Source: Pseudomonas sp. Z8(2022)
GTDB taxonomy: Bacteria > Pseudomonadota > Gammaproteobacteria > Pseudomonadales > Pseudomonadaceae
Reading direction: 5' to 3'
Assembly (NCBI RefSeq): GCF_025837155.1
Contig: NZ_CP107549.1
Span: 2,790,001-2,854,000 of the forward strand
DNA length: 64,000 nucleotides
Part shown: positions 8,400-19,114 of the stretch, one piece after another
Position numbering within the stretch: position 1 is the stretch's first letter
Layout: each line of letters begins with the position of its first letter
Position numbers and translations under genes: made by a program
Notes under the pieces: generated by a model
The model's input: the letters and a program-made list of their open reading frames with translations, nothing else
Told to the model about the DNA's origin: nothing
Databases searched by the model: none

Positions 8400-10643
8400 T
8401 TATGCCACGCGGTGACGGCGCGCCTCGATGATGTTGGGCAACTGACCGATACGTGCCAGCAGGCGGCCGAGCGCATCGAGCCCGGGAATCTCCACTGTGA
8501 TCGACATGGAGGCGGTGTTGTCCTCCTTGTTCGAGCGGGTGTTGACCGCCAGCACGTTGAGCTTCTCGTTGAGCAGCACCTGGGTGACGTCACGCAGCAG
8601 ACCGGAACGGTCGTAGGCCTTGATGACGATTTCCACCGGGTAGGTCTGCACCGGCACCGGCCCCCAGCTCACCTGGATCATCCGCTCCGGTTCGCGCGCT
8701 GACTGCTGCAGCGCCGTAGGGCAGTCCTGACGGTGAATGGTGACGCCGCGACCGAGGGTGATGTAGCCGACAATGGGATCGCCCGGCAGCGGCTGACAGC
8801 AGCCGGCCATCTGCGTCAGCAGGTTGCCGACGCCCTGAATCTGGATGTCGCCGCGCTTGCCCGGCTTGAAGCCCTGAGCCTTGCGCGGGATCAGTTCGAG
8901 CTGTTCGCTGCTGCGCTCCGGCTCGACCAGTTGCTGCGCCAGGTTGACCGCATGAGCCAGGCGCACATCGCCGGCGCCCAGGGCCGCGAACAGGTCTTCG
9001 GCGGTTTTCAGGTTGGCCTTCTCGGCAAGCTTGTCGAAGTCCACGCCGATCAGGGCCAGGCGCGCAAGCTCGCGCTCGAGCAATTGCTTGCCGGCGGCGA
9101 CGTTCTGGTCACGATCCTGCAGCTTGAACCAGTGGACGATCTTCGCCCGCGCACGGCTGGTGGTGACGTAGCCCAGGTTGGGGTTGAGCCAGTCGCGGCT
9201 CGGCGAGCCCTGCTTGCCGGTGATGATTTCCACCTGCTCGCCGGTCTGCAGGCTGTAGGTCAGCGGCACGATGCGCCCGTTGATCTTGGCGCCACGGCAG
9301 TTGTGACCGATCTCGGTATGCACTCGGTAGGCGAAATCCAGGGGTGTCGCGCCCTTGGGCAGGTCGATGGCGTGACCGTCCGGAGTGAAGACGTAAACCC
9401 GGTCCGGCTCGATATCGACGCGAAGCTGCTCGGCCAGACCGCCAATGTCGCCCAGCTCCTCGTGCCACTCGATGACCTGGCGCAGCCAGGAGATCTTCTC
9501 TTCGTAGTGGTTGGAGCCGGATTTGACGTCGGTACCCTTGTAGCGCCAGTGCGCGCACACGCCCAGCTCGGCTTCCTCGTGCATCGCGTGAGTGCGGATC
9601 TGCACCTCCAGCACCTTGCCTTCCGGGCCGAGCACGGCGGTGTGCAGCGAGCGGTAGCCGTTCTCCTTGGGGTTGGCGATGTAGTCGTCGAACTCCTTGG
9701 GGATGTGCCTCCACAGGGTATGCACGATACCCAGGGTGGTGTAGCAGTCGCGCACCTCCGGCACCAGCACGCGCACCGCACGCACGTCGTAGATCTGGCT
9801 GAACTGCAGGCCCTTGCGCTGCATCTTGCGCCAGATCGAATAGATGTGTTTCGCCCGGCCGCTGATGTCGGCCTTGATTCCGGCGCTCTCCAGCTCCTGG
9901 CGCAGGTGGGCCATGGCGTCGTTGATGTACTGCTCGCGATCCAGCCGCCGCTCGTGCAACAGCCGAGCGATCTGCTTGTACTGCTCCGGTTCCAGGTAGC
10001 GGAAGGACAGGTCCTCCAGCTCCCACTTGATATGACCGATGCCCAGGCGGTGAGCCAGCGGTGCGTAGATGTCGAACACCTCGCGCGCGACGCGCTGGCG
10101 CTTTTCCTCGTCGGCTTCCTTGACCGCGCGGATGGCGCAGGTGCGCTCGGCCAGCTTGATCAGCGCCACGCGCACATCGTCGACCATGGCCACCAGCATC
10201 TTGCGCAGGTTCTCCACCTGCGTCTGCGAGCCGACCACTACCGATTCACGCGGGTTGATACTGGCGCTGATCGCCGCCATGCGCAGTACGCCTTCAATCA
10301 GCTTGGCCACTACCGGGCCGAATCGCTGGTGCACTGCAGCCAGTGTGATCTTGCCCTCGCGCACGCCGCGATAGATGACCGCTGCGACCAGAGAATCCTG
10401 ATCGAGCTTGAGATCGGCGAGGATTTCCGCGATGTCGAGGCCGGCACGGAACGTCGACGCGCCCTCGCTCCAGTGATGCTGGGTGGTGTTGGCCTGCTGC
10501 TCCAGATCGCGGGCGAACTCGCAGGCTTCCTGCAACGCCTGACGGTCCAGCGCCGGATCGACGCGGGTGACATGATCCAACCAGGCCTCGAGATTGATGC
10601 TGCCGTCGTCGTTGACCGGCTGATGCGCTCTCACCTGAACCAT
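8400..10643 (-). CDS. relA: GTP pyrophosphokinase RelA
   Basis: Ribosome-associated (p)ppGpp synthetase that starts the stringent response when uncharged tRNA enters the A site. 747 aa, full length. The order is: a degenerate N-terminal HD domain, where AAVIYRGVREG replaces the HD catalytic pair of SpoT (so it should lack hydrolase activity), the synthetase domain with YDVRAVRVLVPEVRDCY, the TGS domain (VFTPDGHAIDLPKGATPLDFAY), a zinc-finger region (MAGCCQPLPGD) and a C-terminal ACT domain (YDRSGLLRDVTQVL). It lies between rlmD and mazG. Confidence 0.96.
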   Translation of the reverse strand: MVQVRAHQPVNDDGSINLEAWLDHVTRVDPALDRQALQEACEFARDLEQQANTTQHHWSEGASTFRAGLDIAEILADLKLDQDSLVAAVIYRGVREGKITLAAVHQRFGPVVAKLIEGVLRMAAISASINPRESVVVGSQTQVENLRKMLVAMVDDVRVALIKLAERTCAIRAVKEADEEKRQRVAREVFDIYAPLAHRLGIGHIKWELEDLSFRYLEPEQYKQIARLLHERRLDREQYINDAMAHLRQELESAGIKADISGRAKHIYSIWRKMQRKGLQFSQIYDVRAVRVLVPEVRDCYTTLGIVHTLWRHIPKEFDDYIANPKENGYRSLHTAVLGPEGKVLEVQIRTHAMHEEAELGVCAHWRYKGTDVKSGSNHYEEKISWLRQVIEWHEELGDIGGLAEQLRVDIEPDRVYVFTPDGHAIDLPKGATPLDFAYRVHTEIGHNCRGAKINGRIVPLTYSLQTGEQVEIITGKQGSPSRDWLNPNLGYVTTSRARAKIVHWFKLQDRDQNVAAGKQLLERELARLALIGVDFDKLAEKANLKTAEDLFAALGAGDVRLAHAVNLAQQLVEPERSSEQLELIPRKAQGFKPGKRGDIQIQGVGNLLTQMAGCCQPLPGDPIVGYITLGRGVTIHRQDCPTALQQSAREPERMIQVSWGPVPVQTYPVEIVIKAYDRSGLLRDVTQVLLNEKLNVLAVNTRSNKEDNTASMSITVEIPGLDALGRLLARIGQLPNIIEARRHRVA

Positions 10644-10769
10644 CGTCTTACCTTCCCTACGGTGCGCCCATGTCGCACCGAACAGTCGCCGGCCTTCTCT
10701 GAGCCGGTCGGATTAACTGAAAGGATGCGCATCCTGCACACCCCCCGCGGTACCGAACGTACCGCTTTG

Positions 10770-10796
10770 ACAGGTCGTTGAAAAACTACGACCTGT
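10770..10796. repeat. 9-bp inverted repeat between relA and rlmD
   Basis: Perfect arms ACAGGTCGT and ACGACCTGT separated by nine bases containing A5. It lies in the 163-base gap upstream of relA and just downstream of rlmD (both minus strand). It could be a weak terminator or attenuator, or a copy of an intergenic repeat. The window contains no second copy that I noticed. Confidence 0.5.
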
Positions 10797-10806
10797 TAGA
10801 CCGAGG

Positions 10807-12165
10807 CTAGGCCTCGGGTTTCTCGAACAGTGCCATCGCCTCGACATGCGCAGTTTGCGCAAACATGTCGAGAATCCCGGCGCGGCGCAGACGGTAGCCC
10901 TGCTGTGCCAGCTCGGCGGCGTCGCGTGCCAGGGTGGTCGGGTTGCAGGATACATAGACCAGACGACGCGCGCCCAGATCGCCCATCCCACGTACCACCT
11001 CCAGCGCGCCGTCACGCGGCGGGTCGAGCAGCACTGCGGCGAAACCGCCCCGCGCCCAGGTCTCACCGGCCAGCGGGTTGGACAGGTCGGCACGGTAAAA
11101 GTGCGCATTGCCCAAGCCATTGTTCCGCGCATTGTCGGCAGCCCGCCGCACCATCGCTTCGACGCCCTCCACGGCCACTACTTCAGCGGCCTGACGCGCC
11201 AGCGGCAGGGCGAAGTTGCCCAGGCCGCAGAACAGATCCAGCACCCGTTCGCCGGATTCTACTGCCAACCAGTCTAGCGCCTGGGCGACCATGGCCTCAT
11301 TGACCAGACCATTGACCTGCACGAAATCGCCCGGCCGATAAGCCAGCTGCAGTTGCCAGCGCTGCAGCTCGAACCCCAGCTCGGCGGACGGATCGTCCGG
11401 CTGTGGTTGCCCTTCCCCCTGCAACCACAACTGCGCACGGTGTTCGCTGCAGAACATGCGCAAACGGTTCAGGTCAGCTTCGGGCAGCACAGCCGTGTGG
11501 CGCAGCAGAACGGCCTCGGCCGTACCGCTGAACAATTCCACATGGCCAACTGCCTGCGGCTTTTCCAGGCTGCGCAACAACGCCGGCAACGCGCTGAAAA
11601 CAGGCTGCAAAGGCTGTACCAGCACCGGGCACTCATCGATGGCGACGATGTCCTGACTGGCCTCGGCGCGGAAGCCGACCTGCAGCTGGCGCGCCTTGGC
11701 ATCCCAACGCACGGCCACGCGCGCGCGGCGGCGGTAGCCGAGTTCCGGGCCAGCCAATGGCGCGGCCCACTCGTCCGGCTGCACGCCACCCAGGCGTGAC
11801 AACTGCTCGGCCAAGGTGCGCTGTTTCAGGGCAAGCTGGTCGGCATGCGGCATATGCTGCAGGTTGCAACCGCCACAACGGTCGGCATGCACGCACGGCG
11901 CCTCACGGCGCTCGCTGCTGGCCACGATGATGCGCTCGGCGCGCGCCTCGACGGTCTGACTACGGGCGCCAAGCACTCGTGCCTCGACCTGTTCACCAGC
12001 CAGTGCACCGCTGACGAACCATGTACGACCGCCCTCGAAGGCGATGCCGCGGCCGTCACCGGCCAGACGCTCGATGGCGAGTTTCTGCTTCTTGCCGACC
12101 GGCACCTGCGCCGCGCGGCTGCCGCCGCTGGGCTGGAAGCGCAGGTTGGAGCTGCGTCGGGCCAT
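10807..12165 (-). CDS. rlmD: 23S rRNA (uracil-1939-C5)-methyltransferase RlmD
   Basis: SAM-dependent RNA m5U methyltransferase. 452 aa. The order is: a basic N terminus, a TRAM domain ([27 protein letters not shown]), the [4Fe-4S] cluster cysteines around [15 protein letters not shown], a SAM-binding fold ([16 protein letters not shown]) and the catalytic motif [14 protein letters not shown] with the nucleophile Cys. Its ATG overlaps the cysM stop by one base (TGATG), so the pair is translationally coupled. The inverted repeat CCGAGGC/GCCTCGG at the stop codon may help transcript termination. Confidence 0.95.
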   Translation of the reverse strand: MARRSSNLRFQPSGGSRAAQVPVGKKQKLAIERLAGDGRGIAFEGGRTWFVSGALAGEQVEARVLGARSQTVEARAERIIVASSERREAPCVHADRCGGCNLQHMPHADQLALKQRTLAEQLSRLGGVQPDEWAAPLAGPELGYRRRARVAVRWDAKARQLQVGFRAEASQDIVAIDECPVLVQPLQPVFSALPALLRSLEKPQAVGHVELFSGTAEAVLLRHTAVLPEADLNRLRMFCSEHRAQLWLQGEGQPQPDDPSAELGFELQRWQLQLAYRPGDFVQVNGLVNEAMVAQALDWLAVESGERVLDLFCGLGNFALPLARQAAEVVAVEGVEAMVRRAADNARNNGLGNAHFYRADLSNPLAGETWARGGFAAVLLDPPRDGALEVVRGMGDLGARRLVYVSCNPTTLARDAAELAQQGYRLRRAGILDMFAQTAHVEAMALFEKPEA

Positions 12166-13070
12166 CAGCGCGCCGGTTCTTCGTATACGCCGGTGGACAG
12201 GTAGCGGTCGCCGCGGTCGCAGATGATCGCCACCAGCACGGCGTTCTCCACCTGTTGCGACAGACGCAGCATGCCGGCTACCGAGCCGCCGGACGACACG
12301 CCGCAGAAGATGCCCTCTTCCCGCGCCAGGCGGCGCATGACGTGCTCGGCCTCGGCCTGACTCATGTCCATCACCTGATCGACCCGTTCGGCCTGATAGA
12401 TCTTCGGCAGGTATTCCTCGGGCCAGCGGCGGATGCCGGGGATGGCCGAACCTTCCTGCGGCTGCAGACCGATGATCTGGATCGCCGGATTCTGCTCCTT
12501 CAGATAGCGCGAGGTGCCCATGATGGTACCGGTGGTGCCCATGGAGCTGATGAAATGGGTGATAGTGCCGCCGGTCTGGCGCCAGATCTCGGGACCGGTA
12601 CCGTTGTAGTGCGCCTCGGGGTTGTCGCCATTGGCAAACTGGTCGAGCACCTTGCCACGGCCTTCGGCCTGCAGCCGCTCGGCCAGGTCACGCGCCCCCT
12701 CCATGCCCTCCTCCTTGCTGACCAGAATCAGCTCGGCGCCATAGGCGGTCATCGCCCACTTGCGCTCGGCGGTGGAGTTGTCCGGCATGATCAGGATCAT
12801 CTTGTAACCCTTGATCGCCGCAGCCATCGCCAGGGCAATACCGGTATTACCGCTGGTCGCTTCGATCAGGGTGTCGCCGGGGCGGATATCACCACGCAGC
12901 TCGGCGCGATCGATCATCGACAGCGCCGGGCGGTCCTTGACCGAACCGGCCGGGTTGTTGCCTTCCAGCTTGACCAGCAGGGTATTGCTGGTGTCGCCGC
13001 CCAGGCGTTGCAGGCGTACCAGAGGGGTATTGCCGATGCAGTCGGCAATGGTGGGAAATTGCAGGGTCAT
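12165..13070 (-). CDS. cysM: cysteine synthase B CysM
   Basis: PLP-dependent O-acetylserine sulfhydrylase B, which makes cysteine from O-acetylserine and sulfide or thiosulfate. 301 aa. PLP Lys is in [12 protein letters not shown] near residue 43, the substrate loop is [12 protein letters not shown], and the PLP phosphate loop is [12 protein letters not shown] chose the ATG at 13070 ([20 protein letters not shown]), because the 34 codons upstream do not match the family. It is followed by rlmD with a one-base overlap. The two-component genes upstream (99-base gap) point the same way. Confidence 0.95.
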   Translation of the reverse strand: MTLQFPTIADCIGNTPLVRLQRLGGDTSNTLLVKLEGNNPAGSVKDRPALSMIDRAELRGDIRPGDTLIEATSGNTGIALAMAAAIKGYKMILIMPDNSTAERKWAMTAYGAELILVSKEEGMEGARDLAERLQAEGRGKVLDQFANGDNPEAHYNGTGPEIWRQTGGTITHFISSMGTTGTIMGTSRYLKEQNPAIQIIGLQPQEGSAIPGIRRWPEEYLPKIYQAERVDQVMDMSQAEAEHVMRRLAREEGIFCGVSSGGSVAGMLRLSQQVENAVLVAIICDRGDRYLSTGVYEEPAR

Positions 13071-13168
13071 GGGTCGCTCGAATCCAGACTGACGCGAAGG
13101 GGCGTCATGATACGCCGAACCCGCGGCGGCATCACCCGGCGAACGCAACCATGGGCCGCCCGGTGCGC

Positions 13169-14506
13169 TCAAGCCGCCGGCAGGTACATATATATGCGCA
13201 AGCCATGCTCATGGTTTGCCGCCCAGATGCGCCCACCCTGCGTCTCGATCATGCTGTGGGCGATCGCCAGACCGAGGCCGAAGCCATCGCCACCCGGCCT
13301 TGACGCGCTGAGACGGGTGAAGGGACGGAAGATGGCCTCCAGCTCGCTGTCGGCCACGCCCGGCCCCTGATCCTCTATCCACAACAACCAGCGGCCACCT
13401 TCCAGCCGGCCTGCCAGGCGCACCACGGCATCATCCGGCGAATGCCGGATGGCGTTGCGCAGGATGTTTTCGAACGCCTGCGCCAGGCCGTTGAGGTTAC
13501 CGCGTACCAGGCAGTGTGCAGGCAGGTCGCAAGGCATGCGCTCGAGCGGCCAGCCGGTTTCGAACCCGGCGTTCTCGCGCAGCACATCCCATAACCTGGC
13601 AACGTCCACCTCTTCACGGGGCAGTTGTGGCCGCTCCGTGTCCAGCCAGACCAGCTCCAGTGCATCGCCAACCAGCTTTTCCATCTGCTCGACTTCTCGC
13701 GCCAGTCGCTGCCGCAGCGCGGCAACATCCTGCTCGCTCTCTCCGGCCACACGCAGGCGCGCCAGTGGTGTGCGCAGTTCATGGGACAGATCGCGCAGCA
13801 ACTGACGCTGGAAGGACACAGTGCCCTCCAGGCGCTCGGCCATGTGATCGAAGGTCCGGGCCAGTTCACCCAGCTCGTCCTTGCGCCGCGTCACCTGTGA
13901 TCCGAGCCGAGCGGAAAGGTCGCCCGCACTGAGCACGGCGGCCTGGCGTCGGAGAATCGCCAGCGGAGCGATCAGCAGACGGTACAGCAGTACCGCCACG
14001 ACGACCGCCAGAATCGCCGGCAGTATGCGCTGCAGCAGCAGCTCCCACAGTTCGTTGTACCTGCGCGGGTCCAGACGCTGCGGCAGTTCCATCACCAGCC
14101 GGGCATCGCTTTCGCTGAAGGGGATATAGAAGGTTGGCATGCTGCCCGGCCGCCCCACGGGGAAATCCAGCCTACGCACGAAATCCAGGCGCTGCGCCTG
14201 CTCGGCGCTCAAGGGCTGCGAGGATAACGAATTCTTCTGCGGGCCGACCACCACGGCCCATACCTGCTCGCGTGCCTGCAGCTGCTGCAGATAGGCATCG
14301 ACGCCCGGCGCGCCGCCTTCACGCCAGCTGTTCTCCGCCTCCCGGCCATAGTCCTTGAGCGTCTGCCGAGTGGACTCGGGCAAATAGGAGGTGGCATCCA
14401 TCAGCTCACGTCCGACATCCACATGCAGGCTGACCAGCAGCAGACAGAACAGTGCCAGCGCGCCAGCCAGGCGCCAGAGCAGCGAGTGCCTCCCGGGCAG
14501 ACTCAT
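13169..14506 (-). CDS. two-component sensor histidine kinase, PirS-like
   Basis: Membrane sensor kinase, 445 aa from the ATG at 14506, which overlaps the regulator stop (ATGA). A transmembrane helix spans about residues 11-30, a periplasmic sensor domain 31-160 has no known fold that I recognise, and a second helix spans 161-182. HAMP follows at 180-232, then HisKA with the phosphorylated His242 in SHELRTPLAR, and an HATPase domain with NILRNAIRH, DQGPGV and GFGLGLAIA. By position next to gacS and cysM it corresponds to P. aeruginosa PirS (recalled synteny), but the pirA siderophore receptor gene found there is missing here, so the signal is open. Confidence 0.85.
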   Translation of the reverse strand: MSLPGRHSLLWRLAGALALFCLLLVSLHVDVGRELMDATSYLPESTRQTLKDYGREAENSWREGGAPGVDAYLQQLQAREQVWAVVVGPQKNSLSSQPLSAEQAQRLDFVRRLDFPVGRPGSMPTFYIPFSESDARLVMELPQRLDPRRYNELWELLLQRILPAILAVVVAVLLYRLLIAPLAILRRQAAVLSAGDLSARLGSQVTRRKDELGELARTFDHMAERLEGTVSFQRQLLRDLSHELRTPLARLRVAGESEQDVAALRQRLAREVEQMEKLVGDALELVWLDTERPQLPREEVDVARLWDVLRENAGFETGWPLERMPCDLPAHCLVRGNLNGLAQAFENILRNAIRHSPDDAVVRLAGRLEGGRWLLWIEDQGPGVADSELEAIFRPFTRLSASRPGGDGFGLGLAIAHSMIETQGGRIWAANHEHGLRIYMYLPAA

Positions 14507-15213
14507 GCGCCGGCCTGCACCAGGATGTATCCCTTGCCCCACACGGTATCGACACGCGTGGTCTCGTTACCAACGGCCTGCAGCTTGCGACGGATATGAC
14601 TGACGTGCATGTCCAGGCTGCGGTCATGCTGCGCGTAGGCACGGCGCAGGGCCTGCTGATAAAGGAAAGGCTTGCTCAGCGCCTCGTCCCTGTGCCGCCA
14701 GAGCAGTTCGAGCACACGGTACTCGCTGGGCGTAAGGCCAACCCAGTTGCCGTGGAAGGCCACGTCGCTGCGCCCCTCGTCGAACTGCAAGCCATTGCTC
14801 TCGTTGCCCGGATGCGGCTCACGCCGCTCGTAGGCGACACGCCGCAGGATGGCCTCTATCCGCACACTGAGCTCGCCCAGGCTGAAGGGCTTGGGCAGGT
14901 AGTCATCGGCCCCCTGACTGAAACCGGCGATGCGGTTCTGCTCGTCGCCCAGCGCCGACATAAGCAATACCGGCACGCTGCGCTGCCGGCGCAGACGCTG
15001 CAGCGCCTCGAGACCATTGGTACCCGGAAGCAGGATATCCATCAGGATCAGGTCGAAATCATCACTTTCAGCCAGCTGCAGGCCTTCGCTGCCGTCATGG
15101 CTGAGCGTCACGTCAAAACCGCAGCCCATCAGGTGCGACTGCAGATGGCTGGCAAGCAGGGGATCGTCCTCGACCGCGAGAATTCGAGCCGAAGCGGGAG
15201 CGGAGATCATCAT
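14503..15213 (-). CDS. OmpR-family response regulator, PirR-like
   Basis: Transcriptional response regulator of 236 aa that pairs with the downstream kinase through a 4-base overlap. The receiver domain has acidic residues VEDDP, phosphoacceptor Asp59 in LILMDILLPG, and Lys in YLPKPF. The C-terminal winged-helix domain is of OmpR/PhoB type (LTPSEYRVLELLWRH, RSLDMHVSHIRRKL, VWGKGYIL). It is divergent from gacS with a 118-base gap. The regulon is unknown: PirR controls siderophore uptake in P. aeruginosa, but no such gene is adjacent here. Confidence 0.87.
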   Translation of the reverse strand: MMISAPASARILAVEDDPLLASHLQSHLMGCGFDVTLSHDGSEGLQLAESDDFDLILMDILLPGTNGLEALQRLRRQRSVPVLLMSALGDEQNRIAGFSQGADDYLPKPFSLGELSVRIEAILRRVAYERREPHPGNESNGLQFDEGRSDVAFHGNWVGLTPSEYRVLELLWRHRDEALSKPFLYQQALRRAYAQHDRSLDMHVSHIRRKLQAVGNETTRVDTVWGKGYILVQAGA

Positions 15214-15331
15214 GGCGAAAAACCGGGCAGCAGAATGAGAACAATTCTACCTACTAAACAACAATCGCTCACCTAAAGATTCCAGCGTGACGAATCGCTA
15301 CACTGCCCAGATGTTCTGAAGGAGGAAGGTC

Positions 15332-18082
15332 GTGTTCAAGGATCTCAGCATCAAGGGGCGCGTGCTGCTGCTCACCCTGCTGCCCACCAGCCTGTTGGCG
15401 CTGGTGCTGGGTGGCTATTTCACCTGGGTGCAGCTGTCGGGCCTGCAGACCCAGTTGCTGCAGCGCGGCGAGATGCTGGTGGAACACCTGGCACCGCTGG
15501 CAGCCCCGGCGCTGGAACAGAACGACATCAAGAAGCTCGAACGCATCGCCCGACAGGCGCTCGAGCATCCGGACGTCCGCGCTGCTGGTTTTCTCGACAC
15601 CGAACGAGCTCTGCTGGCCCATGCCGGACCGAGCATGCTCAACCCGCCGCCCACCGGCCAACCGGGCGTCAGCCTGCTCAGCGGCCAGGACGCCACACGC
15701 TTTTTGCTGCCGGTCTACGACCAGCACCTGGTGCTCAGCGACAGCCCCGATGCCGAGCGTGAGCTGGAGCTGCTCGGCTGGGTCGAGATGGAACTTTCCC
15801 ATCAGGGTACGCTGCTCAGTGGCTATCGCAGCCTGTTCGCCAGCCTGCTGCTGATCGCTGGCGGCCTCGCCGTCACCGCCCTGCTCGCCTTGCGCATGAG
15901 CCGCAGCATCAACGGCCCGCTACGCGAGATCAAGGCTGGCGTCGCCCTGCTCAAGGACGGCCACTTGGAAACCCGTCTGCCACCGCTGGGCAGTCACGAG
16001 ATGGACGAACTGGCCGCCGGCATCAACCGCATGGCCGAAGCCCTGCAGAACGCCCAGGAAGAACTGCAGCACAGCATCGAGCAGGCCACCGAGGACGTAC
16101 GCCAGAACCTGGAAACCATCGAGATCCAAAACATCGAGCTGGACTTCGCGCGCAAGGAGGCCCTGGAGGCCAGCCGCATCAAGTCCGAATTCCTGGCCAA
16201 CATGAGCCACGAGATTCGCACTCCGCTCAACGGCATTCTCGGCTTCACCAACCTGCTGCAGAAAAGCGAGCTCAGCCCGCGCCAGCAGGACTATCTGTCG
16301 ACCATCGAAAAGTCCGCCGACAGCCTGCTCGGCATCATCAACGAGGTACTCGACTTCTCCAAGATCGAGGCCGGCAAGCTGGTGCTCGAATCCATCCCCT
16401 TCAACCTGCGCGATCTTCTGCAGGACACCCTGACCATCCTTGCTCCGACCGCCCATGAGAAGCAGCTGGAACTGGTCAGTCTGATCTACCGCGACACCCC
16501 GCTGGCTCTGCGCGGCGACCCGCTGCGCCTGAAACAGGTGCTGACCAATCTGGTGAGCAACGCCATCAAGTTCACCCGCGAAGGCACCATCGTCATGCGG
16601 GCCATGGTCGAGGACGAGAGCGCCGACAGTGCGCAGCTGCGCATCAGCGTGATGGACACCGGCATCGGTCTGACCGATGAAGACCTGCGCACGCTGTTCC
16701 AGGCCTTCAGTCAGGCCGACAACTCGCTCAGCCGTCAGGCCGGCGGCACAGGCCTCGGCCTGGTGATATCCAAACGCCTGATCGAGCAGATGGGTGGCGA
16801 GATCGGCGTCGACAGCACGCCGGGAGAAGGCTCGGAGTTCTGGATCACCCTGACCCTGCCCAAGGCCCGTGACGATGCCGAAGACCTGCCGCGTACCGCC
16901 CTGCAGGGCCGCCGCGTGGCCGTGCTGGAGAGCCACGAGCTGGCGCGCCAGGCAATGACTCACCAGCTCGAGGATTGCGGCCTCCAGGTGCAAGGCTTCG
17001 CCAATCCGGAGCAATTCTTCGAAGCGGTAAAGAACCAGCGGGAAGCCGAACAACCGCTGGGCCTGGCGGTGCTGGGCATCACTGCCAGCCAGATGCCACC
17101 CGACACTCTCGGCCAGCACATCCGGGATCTCGACCAGCTCGGCTGCAAGGCTCTGGTGTTGTGCCCGACTACCGAGCTGGGGCTGTTCCATGAATCGCTC
17201 CCCGATGCCTACACCCAGCTGCAGGCCAAGCCTCCCTGCACGCGCAAGCTGCACAAGGCGCTGGTGGAATTGGTCAACCCGCAACGCCCGGTTAACGAGG
17301 CGGTCGTCATCGGCGACACACGCCGACCGCAGATTCTCTGCGTCGACGACAATCCGGCCAATCTGCTGCTGGTGCAGACCCTGCTCGACGACCTGGGCGC
17401 CCAGGTCAAGGCTGTAGATAGTGGTTACGCTGCAATAGAAGCCGTACAGCAAGGCTGCTTCGATCTGGTGTTCATGGATGTGCAGATGCCCGGCATGGAT
17501 GGCCGCGAAGCGACCGAAGCCATTCGTCAATGGGAGATCGAGGAAGGCCGTGGCGCCACACCGATCATCGCCCTGACCGCACACGCCTTGGCCAACGAGA
17601 AGCGCGCCCTGCTGCAAAGCGGCATGGACGACTATCTGACCAAACCGATCAATGAACGCCAGTTGGCCCAGGTGGTTCTGAAGTGGACCGGCCTGAACCT
17701 GCGCAATCAGCCGAACCATCGAATCGCCCCAGTTGCACCGCCGCAGTTGCAACCCAAGGTGCTCGATGCCGAAGAAGGCCTGCGCCTGGCCGCCGGCAAG
17801 GCCGATCTGGCCGCCGATATGCTGAGCATGCTGCTGGCGGGTCTGCCGGGCGACCGCCAGGCCATCCGCCAGGCACGCGATGCAGGCGAACGCACCACAC
17901 TGATCGAGCGGGTTCACCGCCTGCACGGCGCCACTCGTTACTGCGGTGTGCCGCAACTGCGCGCGGCCTGCCAACGCAGCGAGACACTGCTCAAGCAGGA
18001 CGACCCCGAGGCGCAACGTGCGCTGGACGAACTGGACGACGCCATCGCACGCCTGACCGAAGCAGCGGCACAGAGCGCCTGA
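15332..18082 (+). CDS. gacS: hybrid sensor histidine kinase GacS
   Basis: Master sensor of the Gac/Rsm pathway. It phosphorylates GacA, which drives the small RNAs that titrate CsrA/RsmA. 916 aa. Transmembrane helices are at about 9-31 and 167-190 around a periplasmic domain. Then come HAMP, a coiled linker, HisKA with His293 in [12 protein letters not shown], an HATPase domain ([12 protein letters not shown]), a degenerate receiver, a true receiver with Asp716 in [13 protein letters not shown], and a C-terminal Hpt domain with His865 ([11 protein letters not shown]). The start is GTG at 15332 behind a strong GGAGGAAGG site, matching the family N terminus. csrA, the pathway output, lies in the same window at 56651. 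Confidence 0.97.
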   Translation: MFKDLSIKGRVLLLTLLPTSLLALVLGGYFTWVQLSGLQTQLLQRGEMLVEHLAPLAAPALEQNDIKKLERIARQALEHPDVRAAGFLDTERALLAHAGPSMLNPPPTGQPGVSLLSGQDATRFLLPVYDQHLVLSDSPDAERELELLGWVEMELSHQGTLLSGYRSLFASLLLIAGGLAVTALLALRMSRSINGPLREIKAGVALLKDGHLETRLPPLGSHEMDELAAGINRMAEALQNAQEELQHSIEQATEDVRQNLETIEIQNIELDFARKEALEASRIKSEFLANMSHEIRTPLNGILGFTNLLQKSELSPRQQDYLSTIEKSADSLLGIINEVLDFSKIEAGKLVLESIPFNLRDLLQDTLTILAPTAHEKQLELVSLIYRDTPLALRGDPLRLKQVLTNLVSNAIKFTREGTIVMRAMVEDESADSAQLRISVMDTGIGLTDEDLRTLFQAFSQADNSLSRQAGGTGLGLVISKRLIEQMGGEIGVDSTPGEGSEFWITLTLPKARDDAEDLPRTALQGRRVAVLESHELARQAMTHQLEDCGLQVQGFANPEQFFEAVKNQREAEQPLGLAVLGITASQMPPDTLGQHIRDLDQLGCKALVLCPTTELGLFHESLPDAYTQLQAKPPCTRKLHKALVELVNPQRPVNEAVVIGDTRRPQILCVDDNPANLLLVQTLLDDLGAQVKAVDSGYAAIEAVQQGCFDLVFMDVQMPGMDGREATEAIRQWEIEEGRGATPIIALTAHALANEKRALLQSGMDDYLTKPINERQLAQVVLKWTGLNLRNQPNHRIAPVAPPQLQPKVLDAEEGLRLAAGKADLAADMLSMLLAGLPGDRQAIRQARDAGERTTLIERVHRLHGATRYCGVPQLRAACQRSETLLKQDDPEAQRALDELDDAIARLTEAAAQSA

Positions 18083-18204
18083 CGGCCAGCGATACGGCGC
18101 GCAAGATGACCTCGTCCTTGATCGATGAGGGCCAGACGCGCGGCCGTCCGGGCGATGAGGTCAGGGCCCGCGCGTGATAGCATGCCGGCTGAACCGGAGG
18201 ACCC

Positions 18205-18636
18205 ATGGCCGAACACGATTTCCGTTATTCCCTGCTCAACCCGCAGCACACTCTCACCGAATGCCGTGCCCTGGCGCCGGGCCGCTATCAGGTCACCGGC
18301 AACGGCGGCTCGATCCAGGCCAATGACACCTTGCTGGTCACCCTCAAAGGCAGCCGCGACCTGCATATGCGCCTGGACGTGGAAAAGGTTCGCCATCTGA
18401 TCAACCCGCCCGGTCAGTGGCTGGCGGTATGCAAAGGACCACAGTTCAAGGAGCTGGCCATCCATAACTGGCAGGTGAACTGCGACGGCTGCGGCAAGCA
18501 GCTGGATTTCGAATTCGCCGTCGATGCCGCCCTCGGCAAAGCCGCGCAAGCGCCGGCTGCCGAGGCCCGTATCAGCGAACTGGGCTGGCGCAACGACGCC
18601 GGCCGTCATTTGTGCCGCAGCTGCCAGGAGGCCTGA
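18205..18636 (+). CDS. conserved hypothetical protein with two CxxC pairs
   Basis: A 143-aa cytoplasmic protein, not recognised as a named family. Residues 1-85 look like a compact beta domain. The C-terminal third has CDGC and, some 40 residues later, CRSC near the end, a spacing that suggests one structural zinc site. The start at 18205 follows a GGAGG site (CCGGAGGACCC). It is 4 bases ahead of the META-domain gene, so the two are probably an operon, and it follows gacS by about 120 bases. DNA, RNA or protein binding cannot be decided from sequence. Confidence 0.75.
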   Translation: MAEHDFRYSLLNPQHTLTECRALAPGRYQVTGNGGSIQANDTLLVTLKGSRDLHMRLDVEKVRHLINPPGQWLAVCKGPQFKELAIHNWQVNCDGCGKQLDFEFAVDAALGKAAQAPAAEARISELGWRNDAGRHLCRSCQEA

Positions 18637-18640
18637 CACC

Positions 18641-19039
18641 ATGCATCGCGCCTTGCCCCTCGCACTATTCGCTGGCGCACTGAGCGGCTGCGCCAGCGAC
18701 GCAGCGCAACTGGAAACCGGGCGCAGCTATCGCGTGGAGTGGATCGGCGAACGCCCGCTAATCGACCGCAGCCACCTGACGGTCACCTTCGCCGCCGACG
18801 GCCGGGCACACGGGCATGCGGGCTGCAACCACTGGTTCGCCGGTTATTCACTCAAGGAAGACGCGATCCGCTTCGAGGCACCGGGCAGCACCCGCAAGCT
18901 GTGTGCGCCGGCACTGATGAAGCAGGAACAGCGCTTCCTTGCTGCATTGAGCGAAGTCCAGCGTTGGGACTTCAACGGCATTGGCCAACTGCAACTGAGG
19001 CCGGCCAGCGGCAAGCCGATTCGCCTCTGGGCGGAGTGA
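18641..19039 (+). CDS. META-domain lipoprotein
   Basis: A 132-aa lipoprotein with a META (HslJ-like) domain. The signal region MHRALPLALFAGALSGC ends in a lipobox. The mature domain has the family motifs TVTFAADGRAHGHAGCNHW and KLCAPALMKQEQRFLAAL. HslJ relatives are outer-membrane or periplasmic proteins linked to heat and drug tolerance in E. coli, but the mechanism is unknown. The start at 18641 lies just after the previous stop, with GGAGG inside the end of that gene. It converges on dinB. Confidence 0.85.
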   Translation: MHRALPLALFAGALSGCASDAAQLETGRSYRVEWIGERPLIDRSHLTVTFAADGRAHGHAGCNHWFAGYSLKEDAIRFEAPGSTRKLCAPALMKQEQRFLAALSEVQRWDFNGIGQLQLRPASGKPIRLWAE

Positions 19040-19114
19040 TCGGGCAACACCGTTACGTCATGGGAGGCTGCCGCGGCGATGGATTCATCGCGGCTTAAGC
19101 CCTTCAATTCGTCT

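Noticed and set aside
8733..10781. A 682-codon plus-strand frame opposite relA
   Set aside because: Shadow of relA; composition rich in His, Gln and Leu as expected from reading the opposite strand of a GC-rich gene.
15920..18016. A 698-codon minus-strand frame opposite gacS
   Set aside because: Shadow of gacS; no motif, no start site, and the sense strand is clearly GacS throughout.
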